Shown piece after piece: positions 45,924 to 56,889 of a stretch of DNA of 64,000 nt (its first letter is position 1; each line of letters begins with the position of its first letter). The position numbers and the translations under genes were made by a program. A model generated the notes under the pieces. That model was given only the letters and a program-made list of their open reading frames with translations. It was not told the DNA's origin and ran no database searches. The stretch comes from Siderastrea radians (lineage: Eukaryota; Cnidaria; Anthozoa; Scleractinia; Rhizangiidae): assembly GCA_964017195.1 (NCBI GenBank), contig OZ024887.1:3462881-3526880 (forward strand), read 5' to 3'.

Positions 45924-47003
45924 ATGACAGAAATGCAGGAAAACGCAACTGTGCCCAGTTCCTACTCCAGCGATTCGTCTGTGGAAAAAGTTTTCAAGTT
46001 GCTGGCTTATGGCTTCGTCGTTATATTTTCTGTGATCGGTAATTCTCTGGTTATCGCTGCGTTCAAACTTAATCCTAATGGAAAACTTCGCGCTGCCAAC
46101 AATATGTTCATCGTGAGCATGGCCGCCGGGGACTTGCTGCTAACATTGGGAAGCATTCCAGAAAGAATCACAAGGATCCTGGTCAGTGATCAATGGATTA
46201 TTGAAGGAAACGTAGCAATATTCTTGTGCAAAATGACGAACTATGTCGAGAAACTTTGTATGAACGTGGCAATTCTTCACCTTTCAATGATTGCTATAGA
46301 TCGTTTCTTGGTCGTGTTTTACCCTCGCAGGAAAGTCATCACAAAGGAAAGAGCTCTTCGGATCATAATAATCGCCTGGCTGGTATCGGCTGGCTACTGT
46401 GTGCCTTTGTTTTATTATGCCAACCTGCTGGAGAAAAACGGACAGACCTTTTGCAAAACGCGGAATTTTTTCGACAAGTGGCGTGTTTGGTATTCGGTGT
46501 TTTTGTCCTTGCTTGTGATAACCCTGCTTCTAGTAGTTGTGTTATACGCTGCAATAGCCATCCGACTTTATCGAAGCAAAACACCCGGGGTGCGTATTTC
46601 GTTCAGAAGCCGCATAGGTGCGCGATTAAACAGTCGAGTTCTCAAAATGGTGGCAACGATTGTATTTGCGTTTTATTGCTGTTTTCTCCCATATTGGGTT
46701 GGCTGGGTATTTTGTTCATATTATCATAACAACTTTATCTGCAGTGATACCTATGTATTTGTTTCAGTTTTTCTCCTTTATGCTAACAGTGCAGTAAATC
46801 CTGTAATCTACTCGTGTTTCAACAATAATTTTCGGGAAGCATTTAGATTTACTTTAAGCAAGCTGTCTAACTGTTGTTTCACAAAGAAAGGGTTGTTTTA
46901 TCGGCGTGCGACACAAGAGAGCTATGTCATTGCGAAAGGCTTGCGTAAGATAGACATTCGTGACGGCGAAGTCCTATGCAAAGTTATAAAAATAGTCGAC
47001 TAA
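45924..47003 (+). CDS. Rhodopsin-class (class A) GPCR, intronless
   Basis: A 359-residue plasma-membrane receptor with seven hydrophobic segments in one exon. The extracellular N-terminus has an N-glycosylation site (NAT). TM1 has GN40, TM2 has D70, and C102 at the top of TM3 can pair with the C of TFCKTRNFF in loop 2. TM3 ends in DRF (126-128) where DRY is usual. TM6 has FYCCFLPYW and TM7 has NPVIY. The C-terminus has a Cys pair suited to palmitoylation. The family resembles neuropeptide-type receptors; the ligand is unknown. A second in-frame ATG lies 9 bp downstream of the first. It is a close paralogue of the receptor at 52854-53882. A possible poly(A) signal AATAAA lies about 130 bp after the stop. 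Confidence 0.92.
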   Translation: MTEMQENATVPSSYSSDSSVEKVFKLLAYGFVVIFSVIGNSLVIAAFKLNPNGKLRAANNMFIVSMAAGDLLLTLGSIPERITRILVSDQWIIEGNVAIFLCKMTNYVEKLCMNVAILHLSMIAIDRFLVVFYPRRKVITKERALRIIIIAWLVSAGYCVPLFYYANLLEKNGQTFCKTRNFFDKWRVWYSVFLSLLVITLLLVVVLYAAIAIRLYRSKTPGVRISFRSRIGARLNSRVLKMVATIVFAFYCCFLPYWVGWVFCSYYHNNFICSDTYVFVSVFLLYANSAVNPVIYSCFNNNFREAFRFTLSKLSNCCFTKKGLFYRRATQESYVIAKGLRKIDIRDGEVLCKVIKIVD

Positions 47004-47430
47004 TAAGGTAACATCAAACTTGCGTGCAGGTATAAAACATTGAAGACTGTTTACCCTAAGCGAAGAGTTTGGAAACTAAGTCAGTTGACTTATTCAATCT
47101 TCATGGCCCTTATTATAGGTTCCAAGTTAAAAATAAATCTTGTAAAACTATCTGAAATAATAAGAAATAACCAGCAAAAGATAATGTTTATTGCGGTCAG
47201 TGATTTCATATGATTTTTTATAATAAATTTTCGATATAACGCGCGCTCTGATTGGTTGAAACAGCGTGCCTTATCAGAGTACAGATGCACGGAGTAGCCT
47301 GTGACGCCATTCTGCGCGCGCTGGCAAGCTGAAATCCTTTCTTGCGCGCGCTTGCAAGCTGTGAAAAAAAACTTGATTTCTTGCAATTAAAAGCCAGTTT
47401 CTTTACAAATGTGAGCAAAGCCTTATTATA
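47004..47430. other. 3' flank of the first receptor
   Basis: It contains a likely AATAAA near 47131. The GCGCGC-containing words at 47240-47360 (GCGCGCTCTGATTGGTTGAA) look like repetitive DNA. No gene. Confidence 0.45.
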
Positions 47431-47623
47431 AAACAAATAAAAAAGCCAAAACCGTGCTTTGTTCTGTGATAAAGCACTTAAGGAAGTGACGAGAGCACTC
47501 AAGAAGTGGGGAGAAGCACTCGCCTGCGGCTCGTGTTCACCCTACACTTCTTTCGTGCTCTCGTCACTTCCTTGCGTGCTTTATCACAGAACAAAGCACG
47601 GTTTTGGCTTTTTTATTTGTTAA
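47431..47623. repeat. Hairpin with arms of about 75 bp
   Basis: AGCCAAAACCGTGCTTTGTT...GGAAGTGACGAGAGCAC is inverted as GTGCTCTCGTCACTTCC...AACAAAGCACGGTTTTGGCT, with a loop of about 38 bp. This is typical of a fold-back MITE. Confidence 0.8.
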
Positions 47624-47642
47624 ATAAAACCACCTGGAACAG

Positions 47643-47960
47643 AACCACGGGAAAGCAATGCTCAATAGATTTCATTTACCCGGACTCAAAAGTGAGCGAA
47701 TCACCTTGTAGAGCATAATAAACAGCACCACAGGAAAGTACTGCTCAATAGCTTTCATTTGATTATTCACTCTCTGATTTCATCCACAGACTTTAATGTT
47801 AGAGACACTTTGTACAGGATAACATAGAGCACCGCAGGAAAGAGTGCTCAGTAATTTCGGATTGATTGGTCAACTTTTATTGTTTTATAGACTGTCTTAG
47901 ACTCAAATGTCAAAACCGCACCACAGGATGATCGATAGATTTTCATTTAACAAGTCCGAC
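47643..47960 (+). repeat. Four diverged tandem copies of an 85-105 bp unit
   Basis: Units begin near 47644, 47727, 47831 and 47920 with ACCACAGGAAAGTACTGCTC or variants, usually followed by AATAGATTTCATTT. They directly follow the hairpin at 47431-47623 and may be part of one composite repeat. Confidence 0.65.
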
Positions 47961-48373
47961 ATGTAGGCTTTGTCTTCAGTCTCATTGGTGAGAAGAGCAA
48001 ATGGCTCATGCTTTGATCCTTGGTGAAAAAGAGTTTTGAATGAAGGTTTTCAAAAATGCTTAATGCATTTGACAAATTCTGTAAATATAGATTGCATTTA
48101 ATGTAATCACGTTTTGTAATTTTGCGATGGTAGACCTTTAACAAATCATATTACCTAAACTCGAAAGGACTACATGATAAAACGTCCGTGAATCTAACTA
48201 GGACGTATTACTGTTTATAAAAAGAGTAAATATTAGAAGGCCTGATGAAACAAGATCTTTGTCAATTTATGAGTATATGACATAAAGTGACATAACATTA
48301 AAACTGCTAATACCAAAACGAATGCAAATATGACAGTGCAGTGCACTTGCCTCAGTCCCCCTAACCGTGCTCT

Positions 48374-48581
48374 AAGAAAAACATTGTTTTTTTTTTTTTA
48401 ATACTTTATTAACAATTAAGCACACTGAACATTACATAAATTGATTAGAAGGCAATATTGCTTAGTTAACAAATAATACATAAATTATATTGATACATTG
48501 ATTACATTAAACTGATAACTTATTTTAGAAATTTTGGGACCCGGGGGCACTCAACGTTACAAGGCAAAGAAAAACATTGTT
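48374..48581 (-). mobile_element. Short retrotransposed insertion with poly(A) and 15-bp target duplication
   Basis: AAGAAAAACATTGTT occurs at 48374-48388 and 48567-48581. The insert between them starts with poly(T) on the plus strand, so the insert has a poly(A) tail on the minus strand. It is about 178 bp and shows no coding. The pre-insertion site is itself inside an inverted pair CCCCCTAACCG / CGGTTAGGGGG. Confidence 0.8.
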
Positions 48582-49071
48582 AACAGTCCCTGCGGTTAGG
48601 GGGAAAGAAAAAGTTGTCTATTCAGAAGCAGGTTGCATAACTACGAATACCAATGTTAAGATAGATTGTCCAGCCGTAAAACGTTTGGCCTGTGGCGGAG
48701 AGAAATGACAGCCGGAAATACGTCTGCGTTCGCAGGTTATAAAACGTTAAAGGCTTCCGCTTGAATGAGAAACACAAGAGCGCAATTGAGTATACACATA
48801 GAAAAGGGTTAACATGACCTCTAAAGAGTGGGGTTAATTTGACTCCTGGCAGTAGAGGTACTATATTTGGAGTTATTTTAATTCCCAAAAACAAGTCATT
48901 TGAGGTGGCTGTACAGTTGACCCTATTCAGCCCGTGGAGGAGGGAGGGGGGGGGGGGGGGTAGGGAAGCGGAACGGACCACCGATTGGAACGTTTAGAAC
49001 TTTTTCCATGCGCCAAAGCTATCAATCTTTGTGAATTTTCCTGAACATTTATCTGGCAACACTTAAGTTTT
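48582..49071. other. Stretch without supported gene
   Basis: It has a G-rich homopolymer near 48945-48960 and no recognised domain or repeat unit. Confidence 0.4.
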
Positions 49072-49315
49072 CCTTTCTGGAATGCTTCCCAATGGTAGCA
49101 GCAGGTCCCCGGCGGCCATGCTCACAATGAACATGTTGTTGACAGTGCGGAGTTTTCCATTTGAACGCCGCGATAATCAGAGAATTACTATCGGCGATTA
49201 ACCCCTAAGCCAGCAACTTGAAACCTTTTCCCACAGACGAATCGCTGGAAACGAAACTGTGGGAATTTACGTTGTTCTCATAAGAGATATTACCAAAAAA
49301 GGCTTTTCCCTTCAT
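49072..49315 (-). pseudogene. Truncated GPCR pseudogene (N-terminus to TM2)
   Basis: Starting at ATG 49315 it reads MKGKAFFGNISYENN, then SSDSSVGKGFKLLA, matching MSEKAFFGNIS...GFKLLAYG of the receptor at 53882. TM1 carries a TAG and a deletion, and the frame shifts after AAFK. Homology ends in the intracellular or extracellular loop before TM3 (GSIPERI region). Its 5' flank also matches that of the intact receptor. It is a dead tandem duplicate. Confidence 0.88.
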
Positions 49316-50600
49316 ATTTGCGCTCTACGCGATGAGCTGGTTTGAAATGAACTGGTTCTAAAGAGCACTAAAGAGTTCCTGTTCTATCGCCAATTCGTTT
49401 GAACCAGGGATTTATATCAAGAGAAGTCCTGTATGGTTAATTGAATTGTCGTAATTCATCTGAACATACAAATTCCTCCTACACTAACCTGCAACGCAGA
49501 TGACCTGTTATCTATACTGGTAAAATAGTCTGGCGACGAGTATCCATTAGACTGTTTTGAATGCATGATTACGTACTTCCCGTTAGCGCAAAAATCAATG
49601 TTTTTACCGCCAGTGCCCACGAACGTTTTTTGTATAACCGACACCGCGGTCTTTATCGTATCGTGGTACAAAAAAAAAAACGGAACGCTAGAAATAATAA
49701 TCAGGAACGAAAAAAAGAGAGGGAGAAAGAACTGTATTGGCATATCCACATGATGGCTCATCATCCATTGTTTCCAGATCGAATTGGACTCTTCGTGGCA
49801 TGTCGCACACATCTGTTTGAATTCAGTCATTTTAAAAAATCTTGAATACATACTGAAACAGATGTCAAGAAATTATTATTAATGCAACTGGTCGTGTCGT
49901 TTTATATTTCGGCAAAATATTCAGATTAAATATCAAACTCACTTTATACAGGCCATCTGCCATTTACGTTCACTTTGGCCAACTCTTCTGAACTAAAAAA
50001 TCTCTGAATTACTAATTAACAGCAAATAGCTATTAATAATTCAAACTTAAAAGCAAAGTTTTATCATAACGTTGCTTCTGTCAGTCGCATTAAACTTTCG
50101 GAGGTGGAACTTTCCACTCTAACTCATGCATCTGTTTGTTCCAAAATAGAAATTTCACTGCGAAATATTGTCTGCCTGTACACAATTTTATCAAATAAAT
50201 AAAAATCCTCAGGCTACATAAATAATATCATACATAGTGTTAACAAAAGTAAACCACAAAGAAGCCTCACAATATCGTTGGGAGATAAAACAGATATTTA
50301 AATACAACTCAGCTGCTGCAAACAAATTGGATGTTTAAGCTAATGTAGGGGAAAGGTAATTTGAGAGTTAATAATTTATTAAAAGACGCAAAACAGCACT
50401 TTGCTCTAAACAATAACCGTATTACTTACAAAAAAGAAGTTATTATTCTATGCACGTTTTAAGCCGGCTCTGAGTGTCTCCCCACTAAGTGGGATTTGTA
50501 CGACTGCCCACACAAGTAACTTATTTGCGCACATTAACACCTGTTGCAAGGGGCGCTTTTGCAAAAAGTAGACTAAAATGTTACTCATTCAGATGACCAC
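49316..50600. repeat. Receptor 5' flank duplication, copy C
   Basis: 49330-49480 matches 54035-54165 (AAGAGTTCCTGT, CTATCGCCA, GAGAAGTC). 49620-49690 matches 55060-55100 (CTTTATCGTATCGTGG). 49930-50560 loosely matches 55900-56720 (TTTAAGCCG, CACTAAGTGG). The order is conserved and the divergence is higher than between copies A and B. No gene. Confidence 0.65.
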
Positions 50601-51179
50601 AAGAATATAGGGACGAAGGCTTTGGAATTGATTCTAACTCAAGTGTCGTTAAGGTTGCAGTATGATATACAAATCGTACGCACATTTCTTTACCATCCAG
50701 CACTAAGAACTACGGTGCTTGGAGAGACGTTGGAAATTATGAATCCATCTTATAAAAGAAAAAGAAAAAAAACAGCATTTGCAGGACTCGATCCAATGAC
50801 ATTTGCAATACATACGAAAATATCCTTATGTTATTTCAAATCTCATATGTATATTCAAACGTTCTCTGTAATTCGACTGAGAATTGAGATCGGACGTTAG
50901 GATTACTGAGGCGTCCATCATTATACGCAGCCACTATAGATCCATCCCTGGCCTCATTCCACCCATATGCACCCACCCCTTTAATGAAGGTGTAAAGGCC
51001 AGACCACAGCACCAGATACTATTTGAGTTACTTGGGACAACTGGATCACTTGAGCCAATCGGCTCACCTAGTTTTGGGAGGCTAGTTGGCTTTTGTTAGG
51101 CCAGTTGGGTCGCTAGTGCCAGGTGGGAAAAAACGTTGGTCGAAAAAACAAAACCACTACCACAGCCACAACCCCGCTG

Positions 51180-51180
<1 letters not shown>
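50601..51180. other. Low-information stretch
   Basis: It contains short direct words of the TTGGG/GTTGGC type (51020-51120), which continue after the microsatellite at 51240-51320. No supported gene. Confidence 0.4.
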
Positions 51181-51234
<54 letters not shown>

Positions 51235-51235
51235 T
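51181..51235 (+). repeat. (CAT)n microsatellite
   Basis: About 18 uninterrupted CAT repeats. Spurious poly-Ile and poly-His frames arise here. Confidence 0.95.
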
Positions 51236-51880
51236 GTTGGTCCACTCGGACAACTTGGAATAGGTTGGCCGCTTGGATCACGGGGCCAAGTGACAGCTTG
51301 GGAGCTTGGGAGAGTTTGGGAGAGCGTAATTTGGCTGATGGAAATTTTTACCTCTCAGTGTCATTTTGTAAGCTTTTGTTGTCAATCATTTCAACCGACG
51401 TCAAGGAAGCAAAGAACTTTAACTAGTTCAACAGCAATTGCTTTGAAAATGCACAGGAAAAAAAAACAACAACACTTACAACCCGGAGCAAGGACGAGAA
51501 CCAACATCCGCTCAGCCAACAAAGGGCACCCAATGGATAGTTTCGGTGGAATATTTGGTCGAATATTTGAAAGGTGGGCTTGAATATCAAGCTTGCGAAA
51601 TCAGAAGCCGTGTTCATAGGTAAATGGAAAAATAGAGAGGAAAAACTCCTTTGTTTTGAAATGCAACAATGAAGCTGTTTTTCTTGTATGAATCCACTTT
51701 TCTAACAATGAAAAGATTAATGACTCGGATAACCTTGATTTATGCAAAACCCTAGAGGTGTTACAAAACATGTGAAATAGCTGAAAATAAGAAACTTACC
51801 TTATCAGATAAGAAACGAAAATTTGTATTTACCAACTGAATTGATAACGTAAATTAGCTACCGTAAAGAAATTGAAAAGC

Positions 51881-51917
51881 TGATGTTTCGAGCGTTTGCC
51901 CTTCGTCAGAGCGAACC
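51881..51917 (-). ncRNA. Candidate hammerhead ribozyme core (Penelope-like element remnant)
   Basis: The minus strand reads CTGACGA (51909-51903), then AGGGCAAACGCTC, which can form a short stem-loop (GGGC with GCTC), then GAAAC (51889-51885). This is the conserved hammerhead order CUGANGA - helix II - GAAA. Hammerheads are known in Penelope-like retroelements. The next bases are AT-C rather than the self-complementary ACGU seen in active dimeric forms, so this copy may be decayed. Stem III cannot be shown from the sequence alone. Confidence 0.5.
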
Positions 51918-52122
51918 TTAGGAAAGATTAGTTAAAACTTTTAAAACGTTAGGTTTTCCTTGTCCCAAATAGTTTCTGTGAAACAGAAATTAAATACTGA
52001 TCGACTCTGTACTATAGGTGAAACGATTCCTGAACACAAGTAAACCAACACAGCAAACTGAAGGCGGAGAAAAGACAGAGACAAGAAGAACAAAATAAAC
52101 TATAGAGTTGATTTATTTTTTT

Positions 52123-52162
52123 GCCCGATATTTCGGTTTCAAACACAAACCTTCGTCGGGGC
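52123..52162 (-). ncRNA. Hammerhead-like degenerate motif
   Basis: The minus strand reads CCGACGAAGGTTTGTGTTTG followed by AAACCG and a flanking complement (GCCCCGA / TATCGGGC). It follows the same layout as the motif 240 bp to the left, with one change in the CUGANGA core (U to C). It may be a second copy in a Penelope-like terminal repeat. Confidence 0.35.
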
Positions 52163-52853
52163 ATAAAACAAAAGGTGAGTATACAGCCAAGGATCGTAAC
52201 ATATTAGAATTACAAAAACCTGAAACGTACCTGGCGTGAGTTTCTTGAAAACCCAACAACTTTTCAGGCCGGTTTCGGCCACGATAACTCACACTGTATC
52301 TTTTAAACAAAGATGTTTCTAAGTATGAAACTTTGCTAAAGATCTGGTAAAATAACAGCTTTGTAGAATGAGCTATTCATATTTTTAGAAATGCTTTTCG
52401 GGATAGGCGCCCCCTGGTAACTAATTAACGGGCTATATAAGAGGACACCAAACTAGTACCAAATAACAAGCTATAGAATGTAAAAAAATAAAAAAGGTTA
52501 AAAATATAGAAATGATTAGGCAACTAACTACATTGGCAAGTATTTAATTAGTAACTGAAATTACAATCGAAAAATAGTGAACCGATAAATACGAAAGGAA
52601 CCTACTATGACAATCAGAGACGAGGAACGAACGTTCTAGAGTGGCAGCCTTATCGATTAGGTGTGCTTCACGCGCCTTTCTAACTGTTTTCTGTTCTTTG
52701 TTTCAGTGAATGGCCGTTAAGTGTTCTTAGATTGGCGTAGGAGTTTAGTCTCACCAATACATTATTTATGATATTTTGTACACTCAATCCTTGATATGCC
52801 TTACTTCATTTTACAAACTGTAGTTTTTGCTGTGTGTTTTCTTCATCAGTGGC
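52163..52853. other. 3' flank of the second receptor
   Basis: AT-rich sequence with no gene. It should hold the 3' UTR of the minus-strand receptor ending at 52854. Confidence 0.4.
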
Positions 52854-53882
52854 TCAAACCTGAGTTTCACGTAGACTGAGATCCCGTTCTTTCTTAGTAC
52901 AGCCACAGCATTTACACAGCTTGTTAAAAATAGACCGAAAACCGAGCTGAAAGTTGTCGTTGAAAAACGAATATATTACTGGATTAACCGCACTGTTAGC
53001 ATATAAGAGAAAAATTGAAATAAATGCATAAGTATCGTTACAGATGAGATCGCTAAAATAATACACACAAAAAACCCATCCAATCCAATATGGAAGAAAA
53101 CAGCAGTAAAATGCAGTTACAATCATGGCCACCATTTTGAGAATCCGACTGTTTAAACGCGCTTTTCTGCGCCTTCTGATGGACGAGCGCGCCCCGGGTG
53201 TTTTATTGCGGCCAAGCCGGATGGCTATTGCAGCGTACAACACGATTACAAGAAGCAGAGTTATCACAAGCAAGGACAAAAACACTGAATACCAAACACG
53301 CCATTTGTGGAAAAAACGTCTCGTTTTGCAAACGATCTGTCCGTTTTTCTGTAGCAAGTTGGCGTAGTAAAACAAAGGCACACAGTAGCCAGCCGATGTC
53401 AACCAAGCAATAATTATAATTCCAAGAGCTATTTTCTCTGTGAAGATTTTCTTGACAGGGTAAAACACGACCAAGAAACGATCTATAGCAATCATTGAAA
53501 GGTGAAGAATTGCCACGTTCATACAAAGCTTCTCGACATAGTTCGTCGTTTTGCACAAGAATATTCCTAAGTTTCCTTCAATAATCCATTGATCACTGAC
53601 CAGGATCCTTGTGATTCTTTCTGGAATGCTTCCCAATGTTAGCAGCAAGTCTCCGGCGGCCATGCTCACAATGAACATGTTGTTGACAGTGCGGAGTTTT
53701 CCATTAGGATTAAGTCTGAACGCAGCAATAACCAGAGAATTACCGATCACAGAAAATACGGCGATTAACCCATAAGCCAGCAACTTGAAACCTTTTTCCA
53801 CAAACGAATCGCTGGAGTAGAAACTTTGGAAAGTTGCGTTGTTCTCATGAGAGATATTACCAAAGAAGGCTTTCTCCGACAT
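52854..53882 (-). CDS. Rhodopsin-class (class A) GPCR, intronless, paralogue of 45924-47003
   Basis: I chose the ATG at 53882 (MSEKAFFGNIS, 342 residues), because the neighbouring pseudogene starts at the same place. An upstream in-frame ATG at 54002 would add 40 residues without signal character. N-glycosylation sites NIS and NAT lie in the N-terminus. Motifs are GNSLVI (TM1), AAGDLLLTLGSIPERITR (TM2), AIDRF (TM3, DRF instead of DRY), AFYCCFLPYW (TM6) and NPVIYS (TM7). A Cys pair (KCCGC) follows helix 8. It is nearly identical to the first receptor across TM2 and diverged at both ends. The ligand is unknown; the pattern suggests a peptide or other small-ligand receptor. Confidence 0.92.
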   Translation of the reverse strand: MSEKAFFGNISHENNATFQSFYSSDSFVEKGFKLLAYGLIAVFSVIGNSLVIAAFRLNPNGKLRTVNNMFIVSMAAGDLLLTLGSIPERITRILVSDQWIIEGNLGIFLCKTTNYVEKLCMNVAILHLSMIAIDRFLVVFYPVKKIFTEKIALGIIIIAWLTSAGYCVPLFYYANLLQKNGQIVCKTRRFFHKWRVWYSVFLSLLVITLLLVIVLYAAIAIRLGRNKTPGARSSIRRRRKARLNSRILKMVAMIVTAFYCCFLPYWIGWVFCVYYFSDLICNDTYAFISIFLLYANSAVNPVIYSFFNDNFQLGFRSIFNKLCKCCGCTKKERDLSLRETQV

Positions 53883-55569
53883 TTCACGATTTACGCGGAT
53901 GAAAGAGTTCCGTTTTCCAATGTAGTCTTTTGTATTAAAACTTTCGATGGGGATTCTTGCCGGAAGAGGCAACGTATAGTACGGCACACCTTTGAATTCC
54001 AATTTTCTCAGGCAAAATAAATTTTGCCGAACTAGTACTTAAGAGTTCCTGTCCTATCGCCATTTATTTAGATCTATTTTAACCAGCGATTAAATTGAAG
54101 AGAAGTCTTGTGTGCGTAGTATCAATTTCCGTTAATTATCCGAATATAGAAATTTCTCCCACTCAACACGCAATACAAGAATTACTTTTCACACATTTAT
54201 ATTCGTTGCCAAGCATAATAAACATTTTGTGGTTAAACAGCCTTAAAATAGCAGAAAAGAAAGCTCAGAAATTTCCATATGATTATCAATTTGTAAAATT
54301 TAATTCTCTTTTTTTATTCCGTATCGACTTAGTAGAGTTTATACAGAAAATAGTTGTTTTCCATTAACACCGATTTTTTTGTTAGTTGTTTTGAAATAGA
54401 CAACTGTACTGGTAAAATATTTTCCATTAACACGAGTTTTGTCTTTGTTGGTTTTAAAACTGACGCCTTTACCGGCGAAAAAGACTGGCAAAAAAATCCA
54501 TCATGTTTTGACTACAAACGACAGTGATAATTACGTAGTTCTCGTGAAGATAAAAATCAATTTACCGGTGTTGTCCACGAACGTTACGTTTTCTTATAAA
54601 GAACGGGGCACAGAGCGAGAAAATTTAAGCAAACTGTGTATTATGTCTTTGCCGTTTCTCTTTTTCCCACTACGTTGCGTGACCTTAAAAAGCGATATTT
54701 GAGAAAGCGAATACAATTTGGTCAGTTTGTGTTCTTAAGATGAATATTTTGGTCGCACACAATTTTAGGGAACTGAAAGCTTAACACCCCAATTGTCGAC
54801 CCGAGTGCTCTATCCGGAAAAGACCAGTTTATTTTTCACTATAAGGCAACATATTTCACGCTACGAAGTCTGAGTTGATAAGTCTCGTCAAAGAAAATTT
54901 AAGTTTTTCATCGCAATTAAAACTGAATTTCTGAGGCGATTAACTGGGCCGGCCAAACGACGTTACCTCTTTTAAGAAAGCAGTGACAATGAACTAGTTT
55001 TTTTTTTTCAATAAATCAAGCGGTGGTGCACACGGACTTTTTAATAAATAAACAGGACACAGAAACTGTGGTCTTTTTCGTATCGTGGGGAAAAAGAACC
55101 GTAACGGGTTTGCAACATTCAGAAACCACACGGAATCCGTCTCCACCTTTAATGGCATGACGATTTAAGCATATCCCTGTTTGACTATCATTTGTTAAAA
55201 TGCTGAATTCCTTTTTCTGTCGTTTAGCAAGTCAGTGGGATGTTCTAGTACCAACAGCACGCAAGTCTATTTGCACGTTTTTTAGTCATTTTGTTTTGCT
55301 TTGTTTTTGTTTTACTTTTCATTGAAGATAATACGCGTGTTCCCCCAATGCTCCAATAGAGCCATAACCGGCCGGCTGGATGATAATTATTTTCCTGTAT
55401 GCCACAGCCAAAAGATCGCCATAAATATATTGTGCTTCAATGTTCTCTATTTTTGCTACTTTCATACCCCGTGAACGATAATGACGTTTTTAAAGTTAAG
55501 GGAAAAGACAATTTTTTCTTACAAGAATGCACGATTAATTTTGCTTTTAAAAATTTGCTACCTGATATT
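53883..55569. other. 5' flank of the second receptor
   Basis: Partly shared with the 5' flank of the pseudogene at 49315 (54035-54165, 55060-55100). It contains the presumed promoter. Short frames have no domain. Confidence 0.5.
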
Positions 55570-56800
55570 GTTAACGTCAGTGTGAATCATTAACCTGAGA
55601 GCAGTTTAGTGAATCTACATAGCAATAAAAGATAAAATACATTAAAATGTATGTAAATAATTGAATCAATCAAGAGTTCTTACGGATGAGAATTTCTGAA
55701 GGCTATATTTTATAGAATTCATTTTCGTTGTCATCTTTCATCTTTGAATATAAAAAGAGGACACGCTTATTATCCCAGCTTAATAGCTTCTGAACTAAGT
55801 GGTTTAAATGACGCAAATGATGTTTCTTGTTACCGCATCAACGGCGACTAAAGCAGATGTAAAAATTATAATAATACAACTGTACTTGCCTATTTAAATA
55901 ACGACAAAACGTTTAGTTAAAGATATTAAACTCAGTTGAATTATTCCATCCGCCATTCATCTTAACTTTTACTCAGTTCAAGTAAGACTTGATTTTAATT
56001 CCTTGATACGCAATGACCAGTTTCTTTGAACTAACTTTAAATTATTAATAAGCTGTTAAGAAAATAGCTATTAATAATTAAGTACCGATATTAAACGCAA
56101 AGGTTCCATATAATGCCGCTTCCTTTCAAACGCACAAAATTAAAGCTTTCGGTGCTTGAACACGGTGCTTCCAACTCTTAGTAGAAGTCACCTCACGCAT
56201 TTCTTTGTTTACGTGCAAGTTTTGGTACAAATAAATTTTCGCCTTTAAGAATATGGCACTAAAGTACACCACAAGGAAGCCTAGCATATCAATTTCATGG
56301 GCTGTAAAGTAAGATAATTTGTCTGTGACCGAGCCACAGCTCACATTAGCTTGTGAGTTTTATTGATTCACTTCCACTTACACTTGTGGAGCGGAAACGT
56401 TGTTTGACGATCCTAATTGAATACGTGTGCAAAATAACCTCGATCGTCTTTTGCATTTTACTCTTTGTTTCAAAATACTTAAAAATATAGAATAAACAAT
56501 TTATAAAGGTACGAAATATATGGTCTTGCTCGTAAAAATAAACAAAATATTTACTAAAAAGTAGTTATTAGCCTATACACGTTTTAAGTTGCAATGAGTT
56601 TTTAGCCACTAAGTGGGTATTGAACACCTGCCTGGACAACTAACGCCCATGGACAACTAACGCTGCATTAACGCCCATGGAATTTATTACAATTGATCTC
56701 CTTCGAAGGGGCGTTCATTCGTCAAGCGCAGAATAAAATGTGCATGACGCAGGCAAGCTGTTCGCTGTAAAAAAGCTCAGTGATCGTAGAGATTGTAACA
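55570..56800. repeat. Segmental duplication, copy B
   Basis: Collinear with copy A (24400-25600) from GTTAACGTCAGTGTGAATC onward, including CAAGTTTTGGTACAAATAAA and CAATTGATCTCCTTCGAAGG. Here it continues without interruption into 56880-57690. No gene. Confidence 0.75.
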
Positions 56801-56889
56801 ATCATAACAAAAACAGTTCGTGTATAGATCGATTATGTGATCGCTTAAATTACTAAGATCTCTGCTTGCCATGTTCCACATGATCTCCA

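Noticed and set aside
45528..46042. Small frames upstream of the first receptor
   Set aside because: No domain, no splice evidence and partial overlap with the receptor in another frame.
51086..51583. 165-residue frame with poly-Ile
   Set aside because: Driven by the (CAT)n microsatellite; no domain and no homologous structure elsewhere.
53884..54002. Extended N-terminus of the second receptor
   Set aside because: The pseudogene paralogue starts at the position equivalent to 53882, and the extra 40 residues have no signal peptide or conservation.
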